64,000 nt of DNA, from NCBI RefSeq assembly GCF_900099765.1, contig NZ_FNDX01000008.1, positions 124,001-188,000 on the forward strand, read 5' to 3'. Every line of letters starts with the position of its first letter. Position 1 is the first letter of the stretch. The stretch is from Paenibacillus typhae. GTDB taxonomy: Bacteria > Bacillota > Bacilli > Paenibacillales > Paenibacillaceae. Of the stretch, positions 27,117 to 35,776 are shown piece after piece. A model generated the notes under the pieces. The model saw only the letters and a list, made by a program, of their open reading frames with translations, was not told the DNA's origin and did no database searches. Made by a program: the position numbers and the translations under genes.

Positions 27117-28547
27117 TTATTCATTGCTGCGCACGCCGTCCTCGACCAGAGGCTTCTTAACGGGCTCAGGCTGGACAGCCTTGCTCATGCCGCCGCGGTT
27201 AATGGCAATGACCTGCTTCTGGGCCGGATAGACATCGCGGGACAGCTTTGTTTTCTCCACCGCTTTGCCGTCGACATAACGAGTGATATAAGTTTCTACT
27301 ACATAACCGACCTTGCCGCTCTGGAGAATGCGTGTGCCTCCGCGGGGAAGCGAGGGATCACTGACGTACCGGGCTGCAGGCTGCAGGATTTCAACGGTCT
27401 GGGACTGAACGTTATAATAGACGTTTTTCGGGAACGTGCCAAACAGCTTCACGGTCAATGTCCGGCCTTCAACGGCCGCCTTGATGATCAGATATTTGCC
27501 GGTATTGTTGCGGAACCGGAAGTTGATATAGCCCTGGGCAAACGTAGCATCCTGGCCTTTTGGCAGATAGCTGACCGGCAGGGAGTGGTTGCGCCGCTCC
27601 ACAATGTCGAGTCCGGCCCTGAGGGCTGCGTTGTAGAGGGTGCTGGATACCTGGCAGATGCCCCCGCCTGTGCCGGGCTGCAGCTTGCCGTTGACAATAA
27701 CCGGTGCTTCGCGCAGTCCGGATTCCCGCTGGGCCTTTTCAATGGCCTTGCCGTAATCAAAAACAGCATCCGGCGGCAGGATGGTACCGTTCACCGCCTT
27801 GGCGGCGGCCTGAACGTTAAAGGTGCGCCCCGGACCGCTTAAGCCCAGTGAGGTGCTGAATTGCGTAATTTTGCGTTCGATTCCCTGATCCTGAAGAGCC
27901 TTTAAGGTAATAGCAGGCTCTTTAACAGTCAAGGGAACCTCCAGGGTAATGCTCTTACCCGGCAGAATGTCCGGGCTGCCCAGCTTTGTTGGCAGAGCCG
28001 CCTGCAGTGCGAGCTCCAGCCCGTGCCAGTCCACCTCATAGGAGGTGGTTTCTTTGGTGTAGACCACCCGGTCATCTTCCGTAATACGCCGGGTCGCATC
28101 GACCGTATGGCCGAAGGACTCTCTTTCCCAGGCCGGGCTTAAGCTGGATTGCAGATGTTCCATTTCCAGGTGGATACCCAGGTCCCAGCTGGCGGCAAAG
28201 CGGCGGCGGGCTTTGGCCCGCTCGAGCATGTTGCCTTCGGACAATGACTTTAAGCCCTGAAGGAAGCTCTCGGCTTCATAGGACACACCGGCCTCCTGCA
28301 AGCTGACGGTCAACTCCGTATTGGCTCCTGCCCTGAGCATCAGGGGGAGGGTTTCGAGCGTGTGCAGCCGGTCCGTCAGCCCGCTGCGCACTTCGGCCAT
28401 GTTCAGGCCGCCGATGTCCCAGCCCGCCAGCCGGGTGCCCTTGGGCAGGGTCTGCTGGCCCGCATATAAATGAAGCCCGCCGGCCAGCAGGGAGCCGGTC
28501 AGAAGCAGCGCGATAGCCGCAATAAGGGCGAGGCGGATTTTTTTCAT
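27117..28547 (-). CDS. VanW-family exported protein
   Basis: A 476-residue protein with an N-terminal signal/anchor helix (KKIRLALIAAIALLLTGSLLAGG). A repeated peptidoglycan-binding-like region (~40-220) is followed by the VanW domain (~240-400), with the diagnostic GTGGGICQVSSTLYNAAL and ERRNHSLPVSYLPKGQDAT, and a G5-like tail. VanW proteins occur beside some vancomycin-resistance genes, but most, like this one, have no van genes nearby and their role is unknown. AAGGAG precedes the ATG. Confidence 0.88.
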   Translation of the reverse strand: MKKIRLALIAAIALLLTGSLLAGGLHLYAGQQTLPKGTRLAGWDIGGLNMAEVRSGLTDRLHTLETLPLMLRAGANTELTVSLQEAGVSYEAESFLQGLKSLSEGNMLERAKARRRFAASWDLGIHLEMEHLQSSLSPAWERESFGHTVDATRRITEDDRVVYTKETTSYEVDWHGLELALQAALPTKLGSPDILPGKSITLEVPLTVKEPAITLKALQDQGIERKITQFSTSLGLSGPGRTFNVQAAAKAVNGTILPPDAVFDYGKAIEKAQRESGLREAPVIVNGKLQPGTGGGICQVSSTLYNAALRAGLDIVERRNHSLPVSYLPKGQDATFAQGYINFRFRNNTGKYLIIKAAVEGRTLTVKLFGTFPKNVYYNVQSQTVEILQPAARYVSDPSLPRGGTRILQSGKVGYVVETYITRYVDGKAVEKTKLSRDVYPAQKQVIAINRGGMSKAVQPEPVKKPLVEDGVRSNE

Positions 28548-28893
28548 CAGAAGATCTCCTTCGAGGCGTCATATTTGCGCAGGGCAGCAGCGCATGCCAA
28601 AGTTACAGACTTACGGAACATGTTTTCCAGCCGATATATAGAGGTAGGGCAGCGGCTGGCAGGATTTTCTCAGTAGAGGCTCGAATGTATTACAAGAGAA
28701 CGGCAGCCCGTCATGTAGGGGCCTGTTTTATGTATATGAGCGTGTCCGGGAAAACTTTCGGGGTACTCATTTGGTTACAGATTTGTTACAATAGATAAGC
28801 CTGTGATAATGGGCAGTTATGTAAACTTTCGCGGTTTGGTGCCTGACCTGACGGCCGGCCGGCGGAATATGACAAAATCGGGAAGTGATAACT
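28548..28893. other. Divergent intergenic region between the VanW-family gene and ftsE
   Basis: About 346 bp with no supported gene. A TACAAT word at 28787-28792 in an AT-rich patch is the best -10 candidate for ftsE, but its -35 is poor. No strong hairpin stands out. Confidence 0.45.
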
Positions 28894-29580
28894 TTGATCG
28901 AAATGCAGGATGTATGGAAGACATACCCTAACGGGACCCATGCTCTACAGGGAATATCCGTGAAGATCGACCGCAATGAATTCGTGTATGTCGTCGGACC
29001 GTCCGGCGCCGGAAAATCAACGTTCATGAAATTAATTTATAGAGAAGAGACGCCTACAAAAGGCCAGATTTCAGTAGGCGGATTCAACATCGGCAAGCTT
29101 AAGCCCCGTAAAATTCCTTACGTAAGACGCAATATCGGCGTAGTATTTCAGGATTTCCGGCTGCTGCCTAAGCTGACGGCGTATGAGAATGTCGCTTTTG
29201 CGATGGAGGTCATTGAGGCTCCCAAGAAAATTATCAAGAAGCGCGTCAATGAGGTGCTTGATCTGGTGGGACTGCGCAGCAAGGCGAACCGTGAACCCTC
29301 CCAGCTCTCAGGCGGGGAGCAGCAGCGGATTGCGATTGCCCGGGCGATTGTCAACAATCCGTCGGTCATTATTGCGGACGAGCCTACCGGCAACCTGGAC
29401 CCGGAGACCTCGTGGGGCATTATGCAGCTGCTGGACGAAATTAATTTTCGCGGCACAACCATTGTAATGGCTACCCACAACAGGGATATTGTTAATAAAA
29501 TGCGCAAACGGGTGCTGGCAATCGAGCATGGCAACATTGTCAGAGACCAGGTGAGAGGGGAATACGGTTATGAGTTTTAA
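28894..29580 (+). CDS. ftsE: Cell-division ABC transporter ATP-binding protein FtsE
   Basis: FtsE is the ATPase of the FtsEX complex, which does not transport but signals across the membrane to wall hydrolases. It shows Walker [10 protein letters not shown], signature SGGEQQR, Walker [14 protein letters not shown] and the H-loop. I start at TTG 28894 because GGGAAG lies eight bases upstream and the product then begins MIEMQDVW, like the Bacillus protein, with 228 residues. A GTG nine bases earlier overlaps the ribosome site. It overlaps ftsX by 11 bp. Confidence 0.96.
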   Translation: MIEMQDVWKTYPNGTHALQGISVKIDRNEFVYVVGPSGAGKSTFMKLIYREETPTKGQISVGGFNIGKLKPRKIPYVRRNIGVVFQDFRLLPKLTAYENVAFAMEVIEAPKKIIKKRVNEVLDLVGLRSKANREPSQLSGGEQQRIAIARAIVNNPSVIIADEPTGNLDPETSWGIMQLLDEINFRGTTIVMATHNRDIVNKMRKRVLAIEHGNIVRDQVRGEYGYEF

Positions 29581-30484
29581 AACCTTCTTGCGCCATATGC
29601 GGGAAGGCTTCAAAAATGTATTCCGCAACGGCTGGATGTCGGTGGCCTCCATCACATCTATCGTCGTCTCCCTATTCGTGCTCGGTGTCTTTATTCTGCT
29701 TGTACTCAATGTAAATTCCATCGCCGACAAGGCGGACAGCCAGGTGCAGATCAATGTGCATCTGACGCTTAATACCGACCAGAAGATGCGGGAAACCCTG
29801 CAGAACGAAATCGGCAGCATGCCGGAAGTCAGCAAGGTAGAGTTTGTATCCAAGGAGCAGGGACTGATTGAGTTCCGTGAGGATATGGGGCCGGATGCAG
29901 CCGAGCTGCTGGAAGGCTTTGACGAAGATAATAACCCGCTGCCGGACAAGCTGCTGGTCGAAGTGATTGAGCCGACTACAGTCCCGTTTGTAGCAGATAA
30001 GATAGAAGCACTAAACAAAACGCATGACGAGCAGCCGATATATAAAGTGAACTACGGTAAAGGCTCAGTAGAGACGCTGTTCAAGATTACGCGCGCGGTG
30101 CGCAATATCGGTTTTGTTTTTGTGGCGGGATTGGCCCTGATGTCCATGTTCCTGATCTCCAATACGATTCGTGTAACGATTCTTGCCCGCCGCAAGGAGA
30201 TTGGCATTATGAAGCTGGTAGGGGCGACCAACGCTTTTATCCGCTGGCCGTTTTTTGTGGAAGGGGCATTGATCGGGCTGATCGGCTCACTTGTGACTTC
30301 CGGAGTTCTGTATATTGGTTACAGCAGTCTGACCCGTTCCGTACAGGGAGACCCGATGCTGGGGCTGCAGATGATCCCGTTCGATGAAATCTGGGTGCTG
30401 CTCTGCGGACTGCTGGTGGGACTGGGGATGCTGATCGGCATTTGGGGAAGTACCGTGTCGATCCGCAAGTTTTTGAAGGTGTAA
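29570..30484 (+). CDS. ftsX: Cell-division permease-like protein FtsX
   Basis: A 304-residue membrane partner of FtsE: one N-terminal helix (VASITSIVVSLFVLGVFILLVLN), an extracellular domain of about 120 residues, and three C-terminal helices. The extracellular loop is where FtsX proteins contact their hydrolase or activator; here the next gene encodes a likely contact partner. Translation is coupled to ftsE. Confidence 0.95.
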   Translation: MSFKTFLRHMREGFKNVFRNGWMSVASITSIVVSLFVLGVFILLVLNVNSIADKADSQVQINVHLTLNTDQKMRETLQNEIGSMPEVSKVEFVSKEQGLIEFREDMGPDAAELLEGFDEDNNPLPDKLLVEVIEPTTVPFVADKIEALNKTHDEQPIYKVNYGKGSVETLFKITRAVRNIGFVFVAGLALMSMFLISNTIRVTILARRKEIGIMKLVGATNAFIRWPFFVEGALIGLIGSLVTSGVLYIGYSSLTRSVQGDPMLGLQMIPFDEIWVLLCGLLVGLGMLIGIWGSTVSIRKFLKV

Positions 30485-30545
30485 GTACCGTTACTGACAT
30501 GAAATGACATTATAAATTACGGATTAAAAGGATGGGGAGTGCGAG

Positions 30546-31844
30546 TTGAAGAAGATTGCCGCCGGAATAGCCGTAGCACTGCTGGCTGTCACTTTAGTAG
30601 GACCCTCTGACGGATATGCCAAAAAGACAACTGTCGCTGAAATAGATCAGCAGCTGAAGAAGCTGCAGCAAGAGGTACAAGCGGCCAAGGCCGCGCAGGA
30701 GAAGGCGGCTTCCCGCTCTCAGGAGGCGCAGCACTATAAGAACAAAACGACACAGAACCTCGAGTATGTTCTGGGCCAGATCGAGCAGGTAAAGAGTGAA
30801 ATGACGACCATTTCCGGCAAAATCGCCAGCACCGAGGAGTCGCTGAATGTAACGGCAACCGAGCTTAGTGAAGCGGAGGAGCGGATTGCTTCGCGTGAAA
30901 AGCTGCTGGAATCCCGCGTCCGGCTGATGTATACCGATGGGGCAGTCTCCTATCTTGACGTGCTGCTGTCTTCGACCAGCTTCTCGGATTTCCTGGACCG
31001 GGCCGATTCCCTCAAAATGATCGTAGACCAGGACCAGGATCTGCTCGAGCAGCACAAGCTGGATAAAGAGACAGTGGTAGCGAAGAAGATCGAGCTGGAA
31101 GGGCAGTATGCCAATGCCAAGCAGCTGTACACTGAACTGGAAGATAAGCGCAGCGTCCTCAAAGAGAAGGAAGCGGAGAAGCAGGAGCTCATCGCCCACT
31201 ATGATGAAGAGATTCTTGTTTCGGGCGAAATCTCCGAGGAGCAGGAAGCCAAGCTGGTGCAATTGGCCAGCGAGCGTTCCGCACTCGAAACGCAGAAGGA
31301 CAAGCTGAAGGCGGAAGAAGCAGCACGCAAGGCAGCGGCAGCCAAAGCTGAAGCGGCGCGCAGAGCGGCAGCCGCAGCGGCCAAAGCGAAGGCCAGGGCT
31401 TCCAGCAGTGTCAGCAGCGTGAGCTCCTCCTCGGAATATGCGGGCGGCGACGGGCCGTTTCTGCTGCCGGTGGGCTCGGCCCGGATCTCGTCGGGCTACG
31501 GAAAGCGGACGCATCCGGTGACGGGTGAGGTTGGCAAAATGCATACCGGCGTCGACTTTGCCGTTCCGCAGGGCACCAGCATCCATGCTGCTGATTCCGG
31601 AACAGTGCTGGTAGCCGAATGGTGGAGCGGTTACGGTTACTGTGTCATTATCGACCATGGCGGCGGCGTGTGGACCTTGTACGGCCATATCCGTGAGGGC
31701 GGGCTCAGAGTTTCCGCCGGGGATAAGGTAGACAGAGGCCAGGTGATCGCCGAGTCCGGCTCAACCGGACGCTCCACAGGACCACACCTTCATTTCGAAG
31801 TACGGGTAGACGGCAAGACCGTTGATCCGATGCCATACCTGTAA
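30546..31844 (+). CDS. EnvC-like M23 peptidoglycan endopeptidase (likely FtsEX partner)
   Basis: A 432-residue secreted protein: signal peptide, long coiled coil (~25-270, with an Ala/Lys-rich stretch at ~255-280), then a LytM/M23 domain (~300-432). All expected zinc and catalytic residues are visible: HTGVD (His333, Asp337), YGH (His381) and HLH (His414, His416). That differs from Escherichia coli EnvC, whose LytM domain is degenerate and only activates amidases, so this one may cut peptide bridges itself. TTG start with GGGGAG six bases upstream, 61 bp after ftsX. Confidence 0.9.
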   Translation: MKKIAAGIAVALLAVTLVGPSDGYAKKTTVAEIDQQLKKLQQEVQAAKAAQEKAASRSQEAQHYKNKTTQNLEYVLGQIEQVKSEMTTISGKIASTEESLNVTATELSEAEERIASREKLLESRVRLMYTDGAVSYLDVLLSSTSFSDFLDRADSLKMIVDQDQDLLEQHKLDKETVVAKKIELEGQYANAKQLYTELEDKRSVLKEKEAEKQELIAHYDEEILVSGEISEEQEAKLVQLASERSALETQKDKLKAEEAARKAAAAKAEAARRAAAAAAKAKARASSSVSSVSSSSEYAGGDGPFLLPVGSARISSGYGKRTHPVTGEVGKMHTGVDFAVPQGTSIHAADSGTVLVAEWWSGYGYCVIIDHGGGVWTLYGHIREGGLRVSAGDKVDRGQVIAESGSTGRSTGPHLHFEVRVDGKTVDPMPYL

Positions 31845-31957
31845 TTTTGCGGACCCATAAATATTAATCCGCCCAGCGGCATATACTGGAAGAGATACCG
31901 TCTTTTCTGGACGGATGCGGGCTTGATGAGAGGAACAGAAGGGACGGTGGTAACATC

Positions 31958-33427
31958 ATGTTAAAGAAAAGCACGGCGGTCTTTATGATCGTCGCTGCAC
32001 TGCTCTGCGGCAGTCTTCTAACGCTGGGCGTGACCGGTTATATGCAGGTTGTCGGACAAGCTGCGGGGGAAGGGGTTGCGGCTGTTCTGCAGACGGGAAG
32101 CGGTCTGCAGGATAAGGAATCGCAGAAGCTGGGCACCGCGCTGAACCTGATTGAAGATAACTATTATGATACGGTAGACCGGGACAAGCTGATCGACGGT
32201 GCCGTCAACGGTATGATGGAAGCACTCGGCGACCCTTATTCCAATTATATGGGCAAGGAAACGGCAGAGAAGTTTGAAGAGAGCATTGAAGGCTCCTTCT
32301 CCGGAATCGGTGCAGAGGTATCCTCGGATAACGGCAAGGTAGTCGTTGTTTCACCGATCAAAGGAGCACCGGCCGAAAAAGCCGGAATCCAGGCCAAGGA
32401 TATCATCTTGTCTGTCAACGGCGAAACGCTGGACGGACTGGAGCTGAATGATGCAGTCGCCAAAATCCGCGGACCAAAGGGCAGCAAGGCAACGCTCAAG
32501 GTACAGCGTACCGGATCAGCGGAGCCGCTGGAATTTGTGATCACCCGGGATGATGTGAAGCTGGAGACCGTCTATGCCACTATGGAGAAAGACGGAATCG
32601 GTGTAATCGAGGTGACCCAGTTCTCCATGAATACCGCTGAACGGTTCAAGGAAGAGCTGGACAATCTGGAGAAGCAGGGCATGAAAGGGCTTGTCATCGA
32701 TGTACGGAATGATCCGGGCGGTGTGCTGCAGCGGGTTATCGAGATGGCAGAGCAGTTCGTGCCTGCAGGCAAAACCATTGTACAGGTAGAGAACAAGGAT
32801 AAATCACGCGAGGTGAGCACCTCCAAGGGCTCCAGCAAGGATTATCCGGTTGTCGTGCTGATGAACAAGGGAAGCGCCAGCGCCTCGGAGATTCTGGCCG
32901 GAGCGCTGCAGCAGTCAGCCGGAGCCAAGCTGATCGGTGAGCATTCCTTCGGCAAGGGCACGGTACAGACCAGCTTCGAGAAGGAGCTGGGTGACGGCAG
33001 CCTGCTGAAGATTACGATCGCCAAGTGGCTGACACCGGACGGCACATGGATTCACGGCAAAGGAATTGAGCCGGACATTGCGGTAGCCCAGCCGGACTAT
33101 TTCTCGGTGGCGCCGATTAACAAGAGTGTAACGCTGCAATACAATATGAACAGCTCGGATGTGAAGAGCGCCCAGACGATGCTGGACGGACTTGGCTATA
33201 AGCCGGGACGCAAGGACGGATATTTCGACGCTGGGACGAAAGAAGCGGTGAAGAAATTCCAGAGTGCCTCCAAGCTGCAGGCAACCGGCGCCATCGATGC
33301 CAAGACCGCGGAAGCGCTGGAGCTGGCTCTGATCAAGGTCATTCAGGACCCGGCCAATGACAATCAGCGCAACCGGGGAATCGAAGAGGTGCGGAAGGAA
33401 ATCCAGAAAGCCGCGTCGAACAAGTAG
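31958..33427 (+). CDS. S41 carboxyl-terminal processing protease with PDZ and peptidoglycan-binding domains
   Basis: A 489-residue exported protease. N-terminal helix (~8-28), PDZ domain (~105-190), S41 core with catalytic pair Ser308 (GSASASE) and Lys333 (FGKGTVQ), and a C-terminal PG_binding_1 domain (~395-455). It corresponds to CtpA/CtpB; in Bacillus, ctpB lies in the same neighbourhood as ftsEX and minJ. The added wall-binding domain points to a substrate near peptidoglycan, possibly the adjacent hydrolase. That link is inference. Confidence 0.93.
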   Translation: MLKKSTAVFMIVAALLCGSLLTLGVTGYMQVVGQAAGEGVAAVLQTGSGLQDKESQKLGTALNLIEDNYYDTVDRDKLIDGAVNGMMEALGDPYSNYMGKETAEKFEESIEGSFSGIGAEVSSDNGKVVVVSPIKGAPAEKAGIQAKDIILSVNGETLDGLELNDAVAKIRGPKGSKATLKVQRTGSAEPLEFVITRDDVKLETVYATMEKDGIGVIEVTQFSMNTAERFKEELDNLEKQGMKGLVIDVRNDPGGVLQRVIEMAEQFVPAGKTIVQVENKDKSREVSTSKGSSKDYPVVVLMNKGSASASEILAGALQQSAGAKLIGEHSFGKGTVQTSFEKELGDGSLLKITIAKWLTPDGTWIHGKGIEPDIAVAQPDYFSVAPINKSVTLQYNMNSSDVKSAQTMLDGLGYKPGRKDGYFDAGTKEAVKKFQSASKLQATGAIDAKTAEALELALIKVIQDPANDNQRNRGIEEVRKEIQKAASNK

Positions 33428-33454
33428 GAAGGCTGAATTCAGCCTTCTTTTTTT
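33428..33454 (+). terminator. Terminator after the S41 protease gene
   Basis: A 20-bp perfect palindrome (33428-33447, GAAGGCTGAA and its complement) followed directly by seven to eight Ts. It separates the protease from the PDZ membrane-protein gene. Confidence 0.85.
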
Positions 33455-33512
33455 ATAAGCTGCATTGCTATCATTTAATACATAAAGCGAGTAGAAGGAG
33501 TGTGACGACAGT

Positions 33513-34877
33513 TTGAATGAGATGCTAGAACTGCTTACAAGCTTGGGCACAGCGGTCATACATCTGCTGATTCAGCCTTATTATTATATTGCTCTTCTGT
33601 TTATTGTCCTCTATTACCGCAGACAGGTGGCGCTGGAGCGCAAGCTGATCCATGTAAAGCAGCACAGCTGGGGCCCTGAAACGTGGCGGACGGTGTGGAG
33701 CGGTTTGGTGATGGGGCTGCTCGTTTCAGTGGCAGCGGTTGCTTTGGGCATTTCGGTGCCTCCGGATGCTGTAATCTGCATCTGGATTGTCAGCCTGGTC
33801 CTGATGCTATTCCGCGTGCGCTTTCTGTGCTTTGCCTACTCTATCGGGCTGCTCGGTATCATACAGTTTATTTTCTCCCTCTTCCCGGATGCATTGCAGG
33901 CTGGAACTGCCGGGCGGCTGGTAACCGCGCTGCGGGAGATGGACATTCCGGCGCTGCTCGTACTGGCCGGGCTGCTGCATCTCGCGGAAGCGCTGCTCGC
34001 ACGCTGGCAGGGCGCGCGGCTGGCATCGCCGCTCTTCCTGGAAGGCAAGCGCGGCAAGGTCGTCGGCGGCTACCAGCTGGAGGCCTTCTGGCCGCTGCCG
34101 CTGTTCCTGCTGCTTCCCTCCGCAGCGGGAACCGGGGAGCTGCCCTGGCAGCCGCTGCTCGGCGGCGGACTTGGGCTGGTGTCGCTGCCGGTCATCATCG
34201 GCTTCAGCGAGATGACCCAGAGCCTGCTGCCGGCGCGCAAGGCAGCCCGCACCGCAGGCCGGCTGCTGGCGTACAGCGTTGTCCTCCTGGGCGTAAGCCT
34301 GCTGGCTTACGCCTGGAGTCCGCTGACGCTGGTTGCGGCGCTGCTCGCGCTTCTCCTGCACGAAGGCATGAACTGGTACAGCGCTCTGGAGGAGCGCAGC
34401 ACTAGCCCCAGCTTCGTGCATCCGCCGGCCGGCCGCAAGGTGCTGGCCGTCCTGCCGGGCAGCCCGGCGGAGGAGCTGGGCATCCTGCCGGGCGAAGTGC
34501 TGCTGAAGGTCAACGGGGTGCTGTTGACCGAAGCGGCGCAGCTGCATGATGCGCTGCGCATGAACCCGGCATACTGCAAGCTGGAGGTGCAGAACCGGGA
34601 AGGGGAGAGCAAATATCTGCAGCGCCCGATCTACGCCGGAGACCATCACCAGCTCGGCATGATTCTCGTACCGGACCCGGATGAGGCCGTCACTGCAGCT
34701 GCGAAGCCGAGCGGCATTTTCGGCATCATCGGCATGAAGACGGGAACCCGCACCCGCCGCAGAGGAATTACAACGGCCGGGCTGAAGCGGGCCAAATCCG
34801 CTGAGGATCAGCCGCCGGGCAGTAATGAGAAGCAGCGGCCAGCCGGGACCGTTAATACGGAGACACTGGATGCCTGA
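33513..34877 (+). CDS. minJ: Polytopic PDZ-domain membrane protein, probable MinJ division-site protein
   Basis: A 454-residue protein with about seven to eight membrane helices (~20-300) and a cytosolic PDZ domain (~305-390, LPGSPAEELGILPGEVLLKVNGV), then a basic tail (~405-454). In Bacillus subtilis MinJ has this plan and lies near ftsEX and ctpB; it links DivIVA to MinCD at division sites. Identity is from architecture plus gene order. TTG start with GAAGGAG twelve bases upstream. The middle (33,950-34,450) is notably GC-rich. Confidence 0.68.
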   Translation: MNEMLELLTSLGTAVIHLLIQPYYYIALLFIVLYYRRQVALERKLIHVKQHSWGPETWRTVWSGLVMGLLVSVAAVALGISVPPDAVICIWIVSLVLMLFRVRFLCFAYSIGLLGIIQFIFSLFPDALQAGTAGRLVTALREMDIPALLVLAGLLHLAEALLARWQGARLASPLFLEGKRGKVVGGYQLEAFWPLPLFLLLPSAAGTGELPWQPLLGGGLGLVSLPVIIGFSEMTQSLLPARKAARTAGRLLAYSVVLLGVSLLAYAWSPLTLVAALLALLLHEGMNWYSALEERSTSPSFVHPPAGRKVLAVLPGSPAEELGILPGEVLLKVNGVLLTEAAQLHDALRMNPAYCKLEVQNREGESKYLQRPIYAGDHHQLGMILVPDPDEAVTAAAKPSGIFGIIGMKTGTRTRRRGITTAGLKRAKSAEDQPPGSNEKQRPAGTVNTETLDA

Positions 34878-34910
34878 CCAACCGGATTCCCAGCCGGCTA
34901 TTATTCGCCT

Positions 34911-34967
34911 ATAACAAAAGGCCAGCCTCCCGCTGTAATTGCGGGAGCTGGCCTTATTTTGTTATAG
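34911..34967. terminator. Strong bidirectional terminator
   Basis: A very long stem: ATAACAAAAGGCCAGC with CTCCCGC/GCGGGAG inside, T-rich on both strands. It is convergent between the MinJ-like gene and the minus-strand response-regulator gene. Confidence 0.88.
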
Positions 34968-35003
34968 CATACCCTTGCGCGGCGCAGGTGACCGGAATCA
35001 CCC

Positions 35004-35666
35004 TTACTCCCGCTGGCTCTTCAAATAAAAAATCGCAATCTGCGTGCGGTCACGCAGGCCAAGCTTGCTGAGGATGTCGGTGATGTAGTTCTTGACGGTG
35101 CCCTCGCTCAGGAACAGCTTGGCGGCGATCTCCTTATTGGTCAGCCCCTCCGAAATAGAGGCAACAATGCCTTGCTCCGCCTTGGTCAGGCCGTAGGATT
35201 CCAGGGACGGATGCTCCCGTACAGGCAGCGCCGCGGGTGCTGCAGACTGGAGAAATCCCGCCATTTTGCGGGCAATATCGGGGTGGATCAGCATGTTGCC
35301 CTGATATACCGTTTTGATTCCCTGAATAATCCGGTCCGGCGGAATATTCTTCAGCAGATACCCGCTGGCCCCGCCCCTCAGCGCCTCAATGATATATTCA
35401 TCATCATCAAAGGTGGTCAGCATCAGGACGGATACCTGCGGAAAAGCCGCCTTAATCCGGCGCGTCCCTTCAACCCCTCCGCAGCCCGGCATCCGGATAT
35501 CCATCAGGACAACATCGGCAACAGGGGTCAGACCCTGCAGCAGCGTCAGCGCTTCGGCACCGTCGCCTGCGCAGCCGGCTACTTCAATCTCCGCATCCAG
35601 GCCAACCAGCACCTTGAGGCTCTCGCGGATGAAAGGATCGTCGTCTACAATTACAACTTTAATCAT
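35004..35666 (-). CDS. NarL/LuxR-family response regulator (LnrK-like)
   Basis: A 220-residue two-domain regulator. The receiver has an acidic pocket (VDDD), phospho-acceptor Asp56 in VLMDIRMP, and the switch region LTTFDDDEYI. The C-terminal LuxR-type helix-turn-helix covers ~155-215 (LTKAEQGIVASISEGLTNKEIAAKLFLSEGTVKNYI). It follows the kinase gene on the same strand, so the pair is one unit. Size, kinase type and the divergent three-gene ABC exporter match the Bacillus lnrJK-lnrLMN linearmycin-resistance arrangement, though there all five genes run together. Confidence 0.9.
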   Translation of the reverse strand: MIKVVIVDDDPFIRESLKVLVGLDAEIEVAGCAGDGAEALTLLQGLTPVADVVLMDIRMPGCGGVEGTRRIKAAFPQVSVLMLTTFDDDEYIIEALRGGASGYLLKNIPPDRIIQGIKTVYQGNMLIHPDIARKMAGFLQSAAPAALPVREHPSLESYGLTKAEQGIVASISEGLTNKEIAAKLFLSEGTVKNYITDILSKLGLRDRTQIAIFYLKSQRE

Positions 35667-35776
35667 ACAGAAAGCTCACCTCGGCTTGATTGAATTATGT
35701 AGCTTTATAAATGGAATCTATAGTTTCATCACATACGGCTGCTGGCTAGAAATGTCTGGACTCCCATTCCACTCCT

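Noticed and set aside
27117-28547. Vancomycin-resistance cluster because of VanW
   Set aside because: No vanH, vanA/B, vanX, vanR or vanS nearby; VanW-family proteins are common outside resistance clusters.
33683-34649. Long overlapping frames on both strands inside the MinJ-like gene
   Set aside because: They arise from GC-rich codon bias; composition (Ala/Arg/Gly- or Gln-rich) is not protein-like and starts lack ribosome sites.
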